64,000 bases of DNA from Pseudoalteromonas marina (GTDB lineage Bacteria > Pseudomonadota > Gammaproteobacteria > Enterobacterales > Alteromonadaceae). The stretch spans positions 372,001 through 436,000 of the forward strand of contig NZ_AHCB03000012.1 in assembly GCF_000238335.3 (NCBI RefSeq). The letters run 5' to 3'. The notes under the pieces were generated by a model. It saw nothing but the letters and a program-made list of their open reading frames with translations, was not told where the DNA came from and searched no databases. A program made the position numbers and the translations under genes. Below, in pieces: positions 34,474-44,393 of this stretch; within the stretch, counting starts at the first letter, position 1; each line of letters starts with the position of its first letter.

Positions 34474-34690
34474 CGTTTAAGTTACCTCATTTTCTATAAA
34501 AGATAGGACATATCCGATTGATTTTTATTCTTATAATATAGTTTTAGTACAGTTTTGTTGATATTACTAACTTTTTTAGTGCGTTTATGTGAGTCACGCA
34601 TTATAATTGATACTGTATATCATTACTCCTTTCTTCAGTGAGCCTTTAGCGGCTTACTTGCATTTTAAGTATAGGTAACCCAAGTATTTC

Positions 34691-35584
34691 ATGACCGAAA
34701 TTACAACACACCAAGCTTCTCGTAGGCGCTTACTCATTGCGCTTGCAATAACATGCTCATTTATGATCATACAAGTAATTGGCGCGTATTATGCTAATTC
34801 GCTTGCTGTATTAGCTGATGCAGGACATTTGTTTGTGCATAATAGTTCGCTATTTATTGCCTTAATTGCTTCAAGTTTTGCTATTCACTTAGCTAAAACT
34901 TTCAATGATGGCTATCAACGGGCTGAGTTAATGGGTGGGCTTATTAATGGCATTTTATATCTCGCAATTAGTTTGGTGATTCTATATGAAGGTGGGGAGC
35001 GATTTATTCATCAGCATGAAGGTAACGAACTTGAGATAAATAGTTACTTAATGTCGGTAATTGCGGGGCTGGGCTTTTTGTTCCACGGTGCCGCTGCTTG
35101 GGTGTTATACAAGGGACGAAAAGCAAGCATTAATGTTTATGCCGTGTTCTTACATTCGTTTTTTGATTTGATTTCTACTGTGTCCACTTTTGTTGCTGGT
35201 GTATTAATATATTTCACAGGCCTTGAGGTCATCGATATTTTATCGAGTATGCTTATAGCGTCGTTTGTATTGTTTACGGGCATTAAAGTAATTATAAGTT
35301 GTATTAAAGGTTTGCGTTTAAATAAAGCAAAACTTCCTAAGGTAGCAGATATTGAAAGCGAAATCACAAGCATAGAACACGTACATAATGTACATAATGT
35401 AACTGTAACACGTAATTACGATGGCCTAGTCGTGGGGGCTCATGTGGTACTCAAAAAGCACTGTACTATTGAAAAGCATGACGAAGCATGTCGCTTAAAG
35501 GTGGAAAATCTGCTTGCTGAAAGGTTTAGAGTAACGAGTAGCGTACTGCAAATTGAAAGCCATGAATGCCATCATATTCACTAG
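34691..35584 (+). CDS. Cation diffusion facilitator with altered transport site
   Basis: 297 aa, six membrane helices and a C-terminal metal-binding domain (VHNVTVTRNYDGLVVGAHVVL), the CzcD/ZitB pattern. The transport site in TM2 is normally HxxxD (ZitB His50/Asp54); here it reads H46-LFV-H50. TM5 keeps H155 and D159 (HSFFD). So the site is His-His/His-Asp instead of His-Asp/His-Asp, which may change metal choice or reduce Zn transport. The C-terminus ends ESHECHHIH, rich in possible metal ligands. It probably exports a divalent metal by proton antiport. Confidence 0.85.
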   Translation: MTEITTHQASRRRLLIALAITCSFMIIQVIGAYYANSLAVLADAGHLFVHNSSLFIALIASSFAIHLAKTFNDGYQRAELMGGLINGILYLAISLVILYEGGERFIHQHEGNELEINSYLMSVIAGLGFLFHGAAAWVLYKGRKASINVYAVFLHSFFDLISTVSTFVAGVLIYFTGLEVIDILSSMLIASFVLFTGIKVIISCIKGLRLNKAKLPKVADIESEITSIEHVHNVHNVTVTRNYDGLVVGAHVVLKKHCTIEKHDEACRLKVENLLAERFRVTSSVLQIESHECHHIH

Positions 35585-35916
35585 AGTTTATTAACCTTTC
35601 AAAGTTAAATTCCAACGGCCTACATGGTGCTTAGGCAAGACAGTGCACATAAGGTGTGTACCTTCACAAATAGTTGATAACGCATAATTAATGCAAGCAG
35701 ACGCGGCCCCAAAGGAATCTCCCGGGGCAGTTTACTTCTTGTTGCTTGGCTTTGGTTTTATGTTACACAGTGTAAAGGCTGAAGAGTAGTGCAGGAGTAG
35801 TAGCCAACCCGGTGCTGCGATTAAACCGCTTTAAGTTTTAACAAACACTAACCCACAAAGGTCACTAGAACTTAGTGTTAGTGGGGGGGGAGGGTTTATA
35901 TACCATGTTAGTTGCT
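35585..35916. other. Structured intergenic region (about 330 bp)
   Basis: No ORF. It is less AT-rich than most gaps and contains short stems: AAGGT/ACCTT at 35651-35664, GCCCC/GGGGC at 35706-35728 and CACTAAC/GTTAGTG at 35846-35883. The last, read on the minus strand and followed by TTTGTT, may end the large GGDEF-EAL gene. A small RNA is possible. Confidence 0.4.
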
Positions 35917-38900
35917 TCAAATAAGCTCAATAATTCTGCTAAAGCAACTATTTTCATTAAGCGCTTCGGCGCTCATTGGTTTTGCAAAGTAATAACCTTG
36001 AAGTATATGACACCCTTCATTCGATAAAAACTCCATTTGTTGGCGGTTTTCGACTCCTTCAGCAATACAATATAGGTTCAAATTTTCAGCTAAAGAAATA
36101 ATAGTTTTAATAATTGACTCGTCTCCTTTGTCCTCACCAATACTATTTACAAAACTTTGATCTATCTTTATAACGTTAATTGGGAATTGGCTTAAGTAAG
36201 TCAGCGATGAATAGCCTGTACCAAAGTCATCAAGCAATAATTTAAATCCTGCTGCTTTTAATTTTTGTAACTGCTTAGCAGCTTTCAGTTTATCTTCAAG
36301 CAATATAGTCTCTGTAATTTCGAGCCTCAGTTGCTTTGGCAGAATACCCGCGTCTGCTAGTATGCATTGTAAACGTTCGGTTATATTCTCCTTTAAAATA
36401 TGTTTTGGTGATAGGTTTAAGGAAATATAAAATAATGGATTGTCATTCAGTAGTGGCGCTAATTCAATAAGTGCGCGTTTAAGGGCTAACTCAGTTAAGC
36501 GCTCGATTAAACCGGTTTCTTCTGAAATTGGAATAAACACTGCGGGTGAAACAAATTGCTCTTTGTTTTTCCAGCGCATTAGTAGCTCTACACCATTTAT
36601 TGTTCTTGCTTCAATATCAACAATTGGCTGATAATGATTAAAAAATAAGTCGGCTTTTACTGCATCTTTTAAATCATTTTCGAGCATTAGCTTTTGTTTT
36701 ATTTGTTCGTTCATTTCATCGCTAAAGAAGCTAAAACCATTCCTGCCATTTTGCTTTGCTTGCATCATAGCGACGTCTGCGTTACGAATTAAAATGTCGG
36801 TTGTTATTGCATCAAATGGGTACAAAGCAACGCCTATACTGGCAGAAATATTAATCGCAAAGTCTTCAATCATCACTTTATTTGCTAATTCTTTACTAAT
36901 TAGCATAACTGTTTCTTTTAATGAGTCCTGAGATTCTACATTTTTAATAAGAACTAAAAACTCATCTCCACTTTGGCGGCCAAGCTGTGCATTTTCGTTA
37001 AGAATATTATTCACCCGTTCAGTAATATTACAAAGAAGCTTGTCACCTACAGCATGACCAAAAGAGTCATTTACTGGCTTAAACTTATCTAAATCTATAA
37101 ATAAGAGTGCGCAATGTGTGTTTGAACTTTCGGCTTGTTTAATGGCTTCCTCAATTTCTTGATACATTAAACTACGATTTGGCAGTTTTGTTAGTGCGTC
37201 GTAATTGGCTAAATAACGCAGCTCATTTTCAGCTCTTTTTTGCTCTGTTAGGTCAGAAATAACAATTACATAGTAGCTTACTTCTGTTGTACTTTTTGCT
37301 ACAGCAGTCACATTAATATGCACTGGGTGCTTACTGCTTTTAGCTGTTTTTATTAACGTATCAATATGCCAGTTTTCAGTTGGTTGCAATTTTTTAAGTA
37401 TTTTTGCGAACTCTTTACAGTTTTCTTTACCAATAGACTTTATAAATAGTTTCGGGCTAATATTTGTAAATTCCTCTGAATCAGAGAACGTTCTTATAAA
37501 ACTATTATTTGCTGAAAATGGCATTAAATGATCGTCTAAAATCAGTAACCAATCGTTTATTTGGCTAAATGCTTCACCTAGTATTTTGGCTTGTTCTTCA
37601 TTGGCACGCTGCTCTGTAATATTGGTATAAATACCAGATACATACAAAGGTTTGCCTGTTTGAGTGTCAAAAATTATTTGGCCAGTGTCTTGATACCACA
37701 ACCACTGCCCATTTTTATGGCGGAGACGATATGTTAATTGCCAATTTTTATTTTTACTTTTTTTGCTTATAAAGCTTTGCCATTTGGTTTCAAATCGACG
37801 CTTATCGTCAGGGTGTATAATAGAATAAAACAGCTCTATCGATACTCGTTCTTCAAGGTTCTCATAACCCAGTTCTATGCCGCGTAAGGTATTTACAGAA
37901 CCATCTTCAAATCGAAAATCCCATATTCCACTTTTATTATTTTTAAGAGCGAGCTCTGTTTGTTTTTTCGAATTTATAGTGTCTGTATGCGCTTGTTGAA
38001 TAACATTTTGGCGGCTACGGTATTGCCAGAAAAATAAAGCGAAGAGACTTAACATAACTATAATATAGGTGAATATCGCAAAGGGTGACTTCCAAGGGGC
38101 ATAGGCTACATTCATGCTCAGCTTAACTGGTTGGGCTTTAATTACACCATCTTTAAAATGAGCGTTTATGGTTAGAGTGTAGCTTCCTGGTTGAAGTTTA
38201 GTAAAAAACACCTGATTTGATTTTAAGTTGTCATAGGTAAGTGATGTTGGGCCATCAAGAACCACATCATATAACGTTTTATTTGTATCTGGGTAAGAAA
38301 AGTCAGAAAAGCTTACCGTTAACCCCATATCATCATGGCTCAATTTGAGTGGTTGATTACTGTATGCAAGAGGTGAAAAAGGTAATTCTCTTGTCAATAG
38401 ACTGACATCTGTAATTGCTAATTTATGTTTTTTAGTTGTTGCTTTTGTATTAAAATCAGCAGGATTAAAAAGCAGCGCGCCTGCATTACTACCCAATATT
38501 ATTTGCCCATTATTCAATTTTCTTTGTGTGTAGTCTGTAAATTTATTGGTGCTTAAACCATCTTTAACAGAAAAACTTGTAACATTAAGTGTATTGAGGT
38601 TTACCTTGTAGAGCCCATTCTCAGAGCTTGCCCACAGGTAATCATTTTCATCAGGCACTAAAGACAAAATTGAATTAGAATTTAAAGAACTTTTAAGCCC
38701 CAGAGAATGTTTACGTTCATAGCTTTGTGGGTCTATGCCAATTAAGCCTTCATGAGTAGTTGCAAGCCATAAAACATTTCTTTTTAAGTCAAGGTAATAA
38801 CTATCTACAGTGTAATAGATGTCGTCTCTATTCTTTGATGACTCAAATATTTGGGTTAAGCTTTGTGTTGACTCGTTATACCTATATAGGCTGTTGGTCA

Positions 38901-40422
38901 TACTAATTAAAAGTTCATTTGGGTGTGTTTCTATTGGCGGAAGGAACACATAGGCATATACCGGGTCTAGAAAGTTTTTAAGTCCTTTAACAACCCTTAT
39001 ATCACCCGTTTTTTCGTTAAATAGGTAAAAGTTTTTGTCGTTTGCAAATGCATATTGATGAGTGCCAATTTTGGCAAAACCAAAAACAGTTGGTTGAGTA
39101 AGTATATCGTTATTAGTACTTAAATTTGATACTAATTGCTTACTATTTTTATCAAACAACTCAAAACCATTGTAAGAATATAGCCATAAATATTGGTTGT
39201 TTCCAAGAGAGGAAGCAAAAATATCATAAATTGCTGACGAACCAAACACTGCTTTTGCGTCAGTTGAGTTTAAAAAAGTACGCGTGGTTTTTGTTTTAGG
39301 GTTGTATTGAGCTAGGCCATCGTTTGTGCCAAACCATATAGTATTATCTTCGTCTTCGTGAATTTTGTTTATAGTATTATTGACGGGCAACTTAATATTT
39401 TTAAATCGTCTTGTATTAATGGGCCACGTGAATACCCCTTGGCTTCTTGATGATAACCAAAGTACTCCTGTTTGGCTTATTGTTAAATCGTCAATTGAGT
39501 TATCGTTTATATTAAATTTACTTTTTTCATAATTTAATATGAACTCTATTTCGCCGTTTATTCGGCTAAAACTAAATAATCCTTTTTCTGTTGCTACAAA
39601 CTCACCCTGCTCAGAATTAATGTAATCCCAGATATTAAGATCGGGAATAAGCGTCGTTATTTTAGAGCTGAGTACAAGGTTATCTTCTGAAAATGCGAAT
39701 TTATACAGCCCTTCTACCGTGCCAACTAGAAGGCCAAGCTCTTTATCTACCTGTAAAAACTTTACATTGATGTTGTCTATTGTTGTTTTTTCGACAGGGT
39801 GAAGCGGTATTTCTGTAAGCTGATTACTAACAAGGTTGAACGTGAATAGCCCATCATTGGCACCAATGAAAAGTGTATTATTGTGTAGTGTTAGAGCACG
39901 TATATACGACGTTTTTTTGGGTAAAGCCGCTGTTTGTGTGAAAGCTCCAGTGATTTTATTGTAAGTGAGTATTTGGTTATCAATTGCTAAGTAATAAAGT
40001 TCGTTTTTTTCGGCCATTGCTGAAACAGGTGAATAAATTTGTTTTTCTTTATCGAGCTGTCCTGAGTAGATTTTTTCTGTTTTTAAAGTTTGCGGGTCTA
40101 TTAGGTATGCACCAGCTATATCAGTAGAAACAAGTAACTTACCGTCTTGTGTTTTTAGTACTGTAAAAATGTAATGTTTGTCTAGGTCAAAACCACCGTC
40201 GAATGTTTCAACATTATAGCCATCAAACCTATTTAGTCCTTGTTGCGTAGCAATCCAAATGTAGCCAATCTCATCTTCTTGTATTTTTACAACGTAATTT
40301 TGTGAGAGGCCTTCATCGGTAGAAAGGCGTTGTAACTGTTGGGCATAATTTTGCGATGCAAATGCATTGGTCATACACAACATTATAAATAAAACAAAAA
40401 GGGATAATTTACTTATTGGCAC
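35917..40422 (-). CDS. Reg_prop two-propeller sensor with PAS-PAS-GGDEF-EAL output
   Basis: 1501 aa. A signal peptide (about 1-22) precedes a periplasmic double seven-blade Reg_prop propeller (about 30-710; repeats such as GYIWIATQQGLNRFDG, NTIWFGTNDGL) and a Y_Y_Y domain (about 715-775). One TM follows (about 783-799), then two PAS domains (about 824-1060). GGDEF reads SGDEF at 1151-1155, probably active; it has no RxxD inhibition site. EAL (about 1260-1500) has ELLMRW and DDFGTGYSSL motifs, consistent with c-di-GMP breakdown. Such sensors usually end in a kinase; here periplasmic input is coupled to c-di-GMP turnover. Confidence 0.93.
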   Translation of the reverse strand: MPISKLSLFVLFIMLCMTNAFASQNYAQQLQRLSTDEGLSQNYVVKIQEDEIGYIWIATQQGLNRFDGYNVETFDGGFDLDKHYIFTVLKTQDGKLLVSTDIAGAYLIDPQTLKTEKIYSGQLDKEKQIYSPVSAMAEKNELYYLAIDNQILTYNKITGAFTQTAALPKKTSYIRALTLHNNTLFIGANDGLFTFNLVSNQLTEIPLHPVEKTTIDNINVKFLQVDKELGLLVGTVEGLYKFAFSEDNLVLSSKITTLIPDLNIWDYINSEQGEFVATEKGLFSFSRINGEIEFILNYEKSKFNINDNSIDDLTISQTGVLWLSSRSQGVFTWPINTRRFKNIKLPVNNTINKIHEDEDNTIWFGTNDGLAQYNPKTKTTRTFLNSTDAKAVFGSSAIYDIFASSLGNNQYLWLYSYNGFELFDKNSKQLVSNLSTNNDILTQPTVFGFAKIGTHQYAFANDKNFYLFNEKTGDIRVVKGLKNFLDPVYAYVFLPPIETHPNELLISMTNSLYRYNESTQSLTQIFESSKNRDDIYYTVDSYYLDLKRNVLWLATTHEGLIGIDPQSYERKHSLGLKSSLNSNSILSLVPDENDYLWASSENGLYKVNLNTLNVTSFSVKDGLSTNKFTDYTQRKLNNGQIILGSNAGALLFNPADFNTKATTKKHKLAITDVSLLTRELPFSPLAYSNQPLKLSHDDMGLTVSFSDFSYPDTNKTLYDVVLDGPTSLTYDNLKSNQVFFTKLQPGSYTLTINAHFKDGVIKAQPVKLSMNVAYAPWKSPFAIFTYIIVMLSLFALFFWQYRSRQNVIQQAHTDTINSKKQTELALKNNKSGIWDFRFEDGSVNTLRGIELGYENLEERVSIELFYSIIHPDDKRRFETKWQSFISKKSKNKNWQLTYRLRHKNGQWLWYQDTGQIIFDTQTGKPLYVSGIYTNITEQRANEEQAKILGEAFSQINDWLLILDDHLMPFSANNSFIRTFSDSEEFTNISPKLFIKSIGKENCKEFAKILKKLQPTENWHIDTLIKTAKSSKHPVHINVTAVAKSTTEVSYYVIVISDLTEQKRAENELRYLANYDALTKLPNRSLMYQEIEEAIKQAESSNTHCALLFIDLDKFKPVNDSFGHAVGDKLLCNITERVNNILNENAQLGRQSGDEFLVLIKNVESQDSLKETVMLISKELANKVMIEDFAINISASIGVALYPFDAITTDILIRNADVAMMQAKQNGRNGFSFFSDEMNEQIKQKLMLENDLKDAVKADLFFNHYQPIVDIEARTINGVELLMRWKNKEQFVSPAVFIPISEETGLIERLTELALKRALIELAPLLNDNPLFYISLNLSPKHILKENITERLQCILADAGILPKQLRLEITETILLEDKLKAAKQLQKLKAAGFKLLLDDFGTGYSSLTYLSQFPINVIKIDQSFVNSIGEDKGDESIIKTIISLAENLNLYCIAEGVENRQQMEFLSNEGCHILQGYYFAKPMSAEALNENSCFSRIIELI

Positions 40423-40584
40423 TGATGACCGATCTCCAAAACAGGTACTGCTCTATACAGCTAAGTGTTAAATATAGCACAGTTTTTATTTTGTTTTACA
40501 AAAAATAAACGTATTTTGTCAGTGCAAATTTAATGCAATGAACTAATATTTAACACTATTTAAGGGTTTTAGGGAGGTCTTAAA

Positions 40585-41136
40585 ATGGTTTTAACAAACA
40601 TACAAGCCAAAGATAGTCTTTTACTGATCATAGATATTCAAGAGCGACTTTCCCCCATGATTAGTGATTTTCAAAGTCTTTTAAAAAATACGCTAAAATT
40701 AGCGCAGGCATCTTACGTGCACGACATACCGACTCTGATCTCAGAGCAGTACGTCCAAGGATTAGGAGAAACCGATAACAAAATTAAATCGGTTTTACCG
40801 CGGGCTACGTACTTTGGCAAGGTGCATTTTAGTGCTTGTGAAGAAGCTGGCTTCTTAGATAAGTTAATTAGTTTTAACAAAAAAACGATTGTTGTAGTGG
40901 GCACTGAGGCGCACGTGTGTGTTTTACAAACGTGTATTGATTTATTAAAAAATGGATTTGAAGTGGTTTTAGTAACAGATGCAATAGGCTCTCGTAATGC
41001 TGAGCATAAAAGTATCGCAATAGAACAGCTAAAGCATGGCGGAGCGGTAATTTCATGTGCAGAAATTATTATATTTCAATGGACAAAAACTGCAGCTACG
41101 CCTACGTTTAAGAAAATATTACCTATAATTAAATAG
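40585..41136 (+). CDS. Isochorismatase-family cysteine hydrolase (YcaC-like)
   Basis: 183 aa. The triad is visible: D17 in LLIIDIQ, K79 in YFGKVHFSA and C112 in GTEAHVCV. GGGAGG precedes the ATG. The family hydrolyses amides or related bonds; the substrate is unknown and no siderophore genes are nearby, so an isochorismate role is unlikely. Confidence 0.87.
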   Translation: MVLTNIQAKDSLLLIIDIQERLSPMISDFQSLLKNTLKLAQASYVHDIPTLISEQYVQGLGETDNKIKSVLPRATYFGKVHFSACEEAGFLDKLISFNKKTIVVVGTEAHVCVLQTCIDLLKNGFEVVLVTDAIGSRNAEHKSIAIEQLKHGGAVISCAEIIIFQWTKTAATPTFKKILPIIK

Positions 41137-41268
41137 GTTACTTGTATATAGTGTAAATTAAATGTTTATTATTATTAAATTTTAAATTATTCATTGATAA
41201 TATCGGTACTATTTGGCTGTATTTGTACTAAGTTAAATGTATTAGCAAAATTAAAAGTTAGGGTCTTT

Positions 41269-42735
41269 ATGTCTAGTGTTAGTCGTTTATTAACAGTTAT
41301 TTTTGTCATCTTATTCGTCGAATCTATAGGATTAGGCCTTTATTTTGGTACGTTAACTCAAGCATTAATAGTTGGTTTACCGTTGTGTTTACTTCCAATA
41401 TGGCTACTTAAAACTCAAGAAAATAACCCTATTACACCCCACATAGTTGCTGCTGCAATTATGATGTTTTCTTTTTTGCACATACAGCAAGCATTTGGCT
41501 TAATTGAAGTGCATTTTGAAATTTTTATATTAATGCCTATTTTAATTGTTTTTGTTCAGTGGCGCGTTTTTATTACAGCTATCTTGTTTGTCGCGGTCCA
41601 TCACCTTTCTTTCTACTACTTACAAACCCAAAATACGGGCTTTTATGTTTTTGACCCTGATAGGCTTGCTTTTAGTACTGTGATTATTCATGCAGCTTAT
41701 GCAATAGTTGAAGTGCTTGTTGTAGGTTATATAGCAATTACTTTAGAGAGAGAGCGCCGGGCTGGAACATCACTTAGCTCAGCAACTGAGCAAATCATGG
41801 AAAACTCTGAGCACATCAAACTATCTCTTAGAGCCGATTACACGCAAAGTGAAGCCGTTGTTGGTTTTAACACCTTGCTCGATTACTTATCGGACGTTAT
41901 TAAACAAGTTAAAACTCAATCGTATTCTCTAAAAACCAATTCCGGTGAATTAATACAAGTTCATGATCAACTAGCGAATGGTGCACATCAGCGAACTCAG
42001 CAAACAGATGATATAGCTAATTCGGGTGCTCAAGTTGCGCATGGTTTCAAATTAGTAGAGCAAGAAAGCGAAGTGTTGAAAACACAAGTAGATAGCATCA
42101 CACAATCTGCTAAAGGGGCTTTAGACGACGTATTGCAGACCGACAGTAAAAGCAGAGAGCTACTGAATTTGTTAAATCATACAGAAGAGCAAATTAATCA
42201 ACTCGTTGCTGCCGGCGATGTCATCTCAAGCTTATTAAACGAAATATCTGGGATTGCTGAGCAAACAAATTTACTTGCGCTTAACGCAGCCATTGAAGCC
42301 GCCAGGGCTGGCGAGCACGGAAGGGGCTTTGCAGTTGTAGCGGATGAAGTACGATCATTGGCAAACCATAGTAAAGCAACTACTGACAAAATAGGCCTGA
42401 CTCTTAAAGACCTTGTTACAAATAGTAAAACATCTACTCAATCAATGACTCAGTGCGTGAGCTTTGTTGTTGATTTAACTGAAATAAGCACTGCAATGAA
42501 AGAGAATATTTCAGCAATGAGTGAACAGATAAAAGCGGTATCGAGTAGTACTAGTTCGGTTGCACAAGTTGTTTCAGAGCAAGCTGGTAATACAGAACAA
42601 ATTGCTAACAGCACAGACCAAATGCGCCAAAACCAGTACGAAGATTCCAATATCGTTAAGCAACTCACCGACAAAGTTCAGTTAATCGACGTCAGTATTG
42701 ATGTACTTGAGCAATCAATTGCTAAATTTAAGTAG
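41269..42735 (+). CDS. Methyl-accepting chemotaxis protein with polytopic membrane input domain
   Basis: 488 aa from the ATG at 41269; the longer frame's first 25 codons look unlike a membrane leader and I leave them out. About six hydrophobic helices in the first 165 residues with a conserved [10 protein letters not shown] motif and no periplasmic ligand domain. The C-terminal coiled-coil signalling domain has its hairpin tip at [20 protein letters not shown] and [12 protein letters not shown]. It signals to CheA/CheW. Its end overlaps the start of the next gene, so the two are translationally linked. Confidence 0.88.
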   Translation: MSSVSRLLTVIFVILFVESIGLGLYFGTLTQALIVGLPLCLLPIWLLKTQENNPITPHIVAAAIMMFSFLHIQQAFGLIEVHFEIFILMPILIVFVQWRVFITAILFVAVHHLSFYYLQTQNTGFYVFDPDRLAFSTVIIHAAYAIVEVLVVGYIAITLERERRAGTSLSSATEQIMENSEHIKLSLRADYTQSEAVVGFNTLLDYLSDVIKQVKTQSYSLKTNSGELIQVHDQLANGAHQRTQQTDDIANSGAQVAHGFKLVEQESEVLKTQVDSITQSAKGALDDVLQTDSKSRELLNLLNHTEEQINQLVAAGDVISSLLNEISGIAEQTNLLALNAAIEAARAGEHGRGFAVVADEVRSLANHSKATTDKIGLTLKDLVTNSKTSTQSMTQCVSFVVDLTEISTAMKENISAMSEQIKAVSSSTSSVAQVVSEQAGNTEQIANSTDQMRQNQYEDSNIVKQLTDKVQLIDVSIDVLEQSIAKFK

Positions 42736-43243
42736 CCCACATTTTTTAAAGTTTATAATACTAGCCTGGTTAGGATTCGTTATATCAGGCTTAGTATATT
42801 TTCAGGTTGGCCAGCTAAAATCGTTTGATAGTGACAGAGTACTATTACAGGATGGTTGGTTTTTAAGTTTTAAAAAGCAGCTAGGGTTGAATACGCAAAT
42901 ACACGAGGCATCTTTAGTTCTTGTCATAGAGCAAAACTGTGGTTGCGCAAAGCAGGCTAAAGCACATATTACCTCACTTAAACGGTTTGCTGACGAAAAA
43001 GGCTTTAATATTATCGAGCATCCTTATTCAGCTGAGTTACATCACGTTATTCCAGCTACGCCAGCCGCTGTAATTATTGATAAGAATGGCGAGTTTGTTT
43101 ATGCAGGGCCACTATCCGAAGGATTGGCTTGCTCACAGGGCAGTGGTTTTGTAGAAACGGCTATGACTAACTTATTTGCTGGGTTTAACTCAAAATTACT
43201 CGTAGCAGATACTAAAGGCTGTTATTGCAAAAATAGGGTTTAG
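42701..43243 (+). CDS. DUF6436-type thioredoxin-fold membrane protein
   Basis: 180 aa from the ATG at 42701 (a TTG one codon earlier is also in frame), overlapping the chemoreceptor gene by 35 bases. One N-terminal membrane helix (about 17-37), then a thioredoxin-like domain ([35 protein letters not shown]) with a CGC motif in place of CxxC and four further cysteines near the end. It should be anchored in the inner membrane with the domain outside. Function unknown; DUF6436 is my best guess. Confidence 0.65.
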   Translation: MYLSNQLLNLSSPHFLKFIILAWLGFVISGLVYFQVGQLKSFDSDRVLLQDGWFLSFKKQLGLNTQIHEASLVLVIEQNCGCAKQAKAHITSLKRFADEKGFNIIEHPYSAELHHVIPATPAAVIIDKNGEFVYAGPLSEGLACSQGSGFVETAMTNLFAGFNSKLLVADTKGCYCKNRV

Positions 43244-43651
43244 CTTCAGGGGGCCGCTTCCTTAAAGTAAATTTGTTGAGTGTTAAATCACACTCTATTT
43301 TTTCAAAAAGAGCCTAACTGAGTAGTCACTAGTTTTATGCAAGTGATTTATATTGTATTAGTGCACACTTTTGAGTGAAAGTTTTATTAGTCAACTCTCA
43401 AATGAACTAATCTATATTCACTAATTATTAAATCTTAATGAGCAATCTATCAATTTGAATCAATGGCGATACTAAATAAAATTGACAAAAGATTAGGGGA
43501 ACAATGAGTTACCAATTTTTGTATGAAAGGTTACCCTAAAGTTATAATTGGATTTAAAATAAAATTCAAATAACGCTCTAAAAATTATTGATAACTATTA
43601 CTATTTAGATTAATATAACTATATCGAAAGTAATTAGAGTGGTTTGTAATC
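43244..43651. other. Intergenic region upstream of bfd
   Basis: About 410 bases, AT-rich, no gene seen. The right part holds the bfd promoter and an AT-rich stretch near 43586-43606 (ATTGATAACTATTACTATTT) that partly matches a Fur box. Confidence 0.45.
43586..43606 (+). promoter_or_regulatory. Possible Fur box upstream of bfd
   Basis: ATTGATAACTATTACTATTT shares the GATAAnnATTA core of the Fur consensus but is imperfect. It lies 46 bases before the bfd ATG. bfd is iron-repressed by Fur in other gammaproteobacteria. Confidence 0.35.
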
Positions 43652-43846
43652 ATGTATATTTGTCTATGTCACGGTGTGACAGATAAAAAAATTGAACAAA
43701 CAATTGATGATGGTGCAACAACTATGCGTGAGTTGGCAAAAGAGCTTAACGTCGGCAGCCAATGCGGAAAATGCTGTGGTTGTACTAAGAAGATTTTGAA
43801 TCGCAAGCTGATTCAAATTGCAGACATAACAGATCAAGTCGCTTAA
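43652..43846 (+). CDS. bfd: Bacterioferritin-associated ferredoxin
   Basis: 64 aa. The [2Fe-2S] ligands C4, C6, C38 and C41 (MYICLCHG and SQCGKC) match Bfd. It donates electrons to bacterioferritin to release stored iron. It is convergent with two bacterioferritin genes across a shared bidirectional terminator, an ideal layout for the iron-store release and storage pair. Confidence 0.95.
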   Translation: MYICLCHGVTDKKIEQTIDDGATTMRELAKELNVGSQCGKCCGCTKKILNRKLIQIADITDQVA

Positions 43847-43866
43847 TTATTTTAAAAAATATTACA

Positions 43867-43897
43867 TAAAAAAAGCAGCCATATGGCTGCTTTTTTT
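43867..43897. terminator. Bidirectional terminator between bfd and bacterioferritin genes
   Basis: AAAAAAAGCAGCC and GGCTGCTTTTTTT arms with an ATAT loop; poly-A on one side and poly-T on the other. Confidence 0.92.
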
Positions 43898-43914
43898 ATG
43901 CTTATAACGTGTTG

Positions 43915-44379
43915 TTAAAGTTGAGATTGAAGATAATTTTCTATACCAACATTCTCAATAAGCTGTTGTTGTGTTTCTAGCCAGTCCATTTGCTCTTCTT
44001 GCTCGTTTAAAATATGGCCGAGTGCTTCTCGGCTAATGTAGTCTTTTTTACTTTCAGCTAATTTAACCGCAGCGCGAAGTTCGTCTATAGTATCAAGCTC
44101 AAAGCTCATGTTAGCAGCAATCATTTCTTCGCTGTTTTCACCAATACGTAAACGGCCTAAGTCTTGTAGGTTTGGTAAACCCTCTAAAAATAAAATACGC
44201 TCAATTAAACGATCGGCGTTTTTCATTTTTTGAATTGACACTTTGTAGTCTGCTTTATCAAGCTGGCTAAAACCAAAGTCTTTAAACATACGTGCATGTA
44301 AAAAGTATTGATTAATTCCGACAAGTTCATTAGCAAGTACGCTATTTAACGCTTTAATGACCTCTAAGTCGCCTTTCAT
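43915..44379 (-). CDS. bfr: Bacterioferritin subunit, haem-binding type with degraded ferroxidase site
   Basis: 154 aa four-helix-bundle protein starting MKGDLEVIK. The haem ligand M52 is kept. Of the E. coli Bfr di-iron ligands E18 and E94 remain, but position 51 is Lys, 54 Asn, 127 Gln and 130 Gln. So this subunit probably binds haem but cannot oxidise iron itself. It is encoded directly after the other subunit gene (14-base gap) and most likely co-assembles with it in a mixed 24-mer, similar to the two-subunit bacterioferritins of some Pseudomonas and Neisseria. Confidence 0.92.
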   Translation of the reverse strand: MKGDLEVIKALNSVLANELVGINQYFLHARMFKDFGFSQLDKADYKVSIQKMKNADRLIERILFLEGLPNLQDLGRLRIGENSEEMIAANMSFELDTIDELRAAVKLAESKKDYISREALGHILNEQEEQMDWLETQQQLIENVGIENYLQSQL

Positions 44380-44393
44380 AACTTTAGCTCCTG

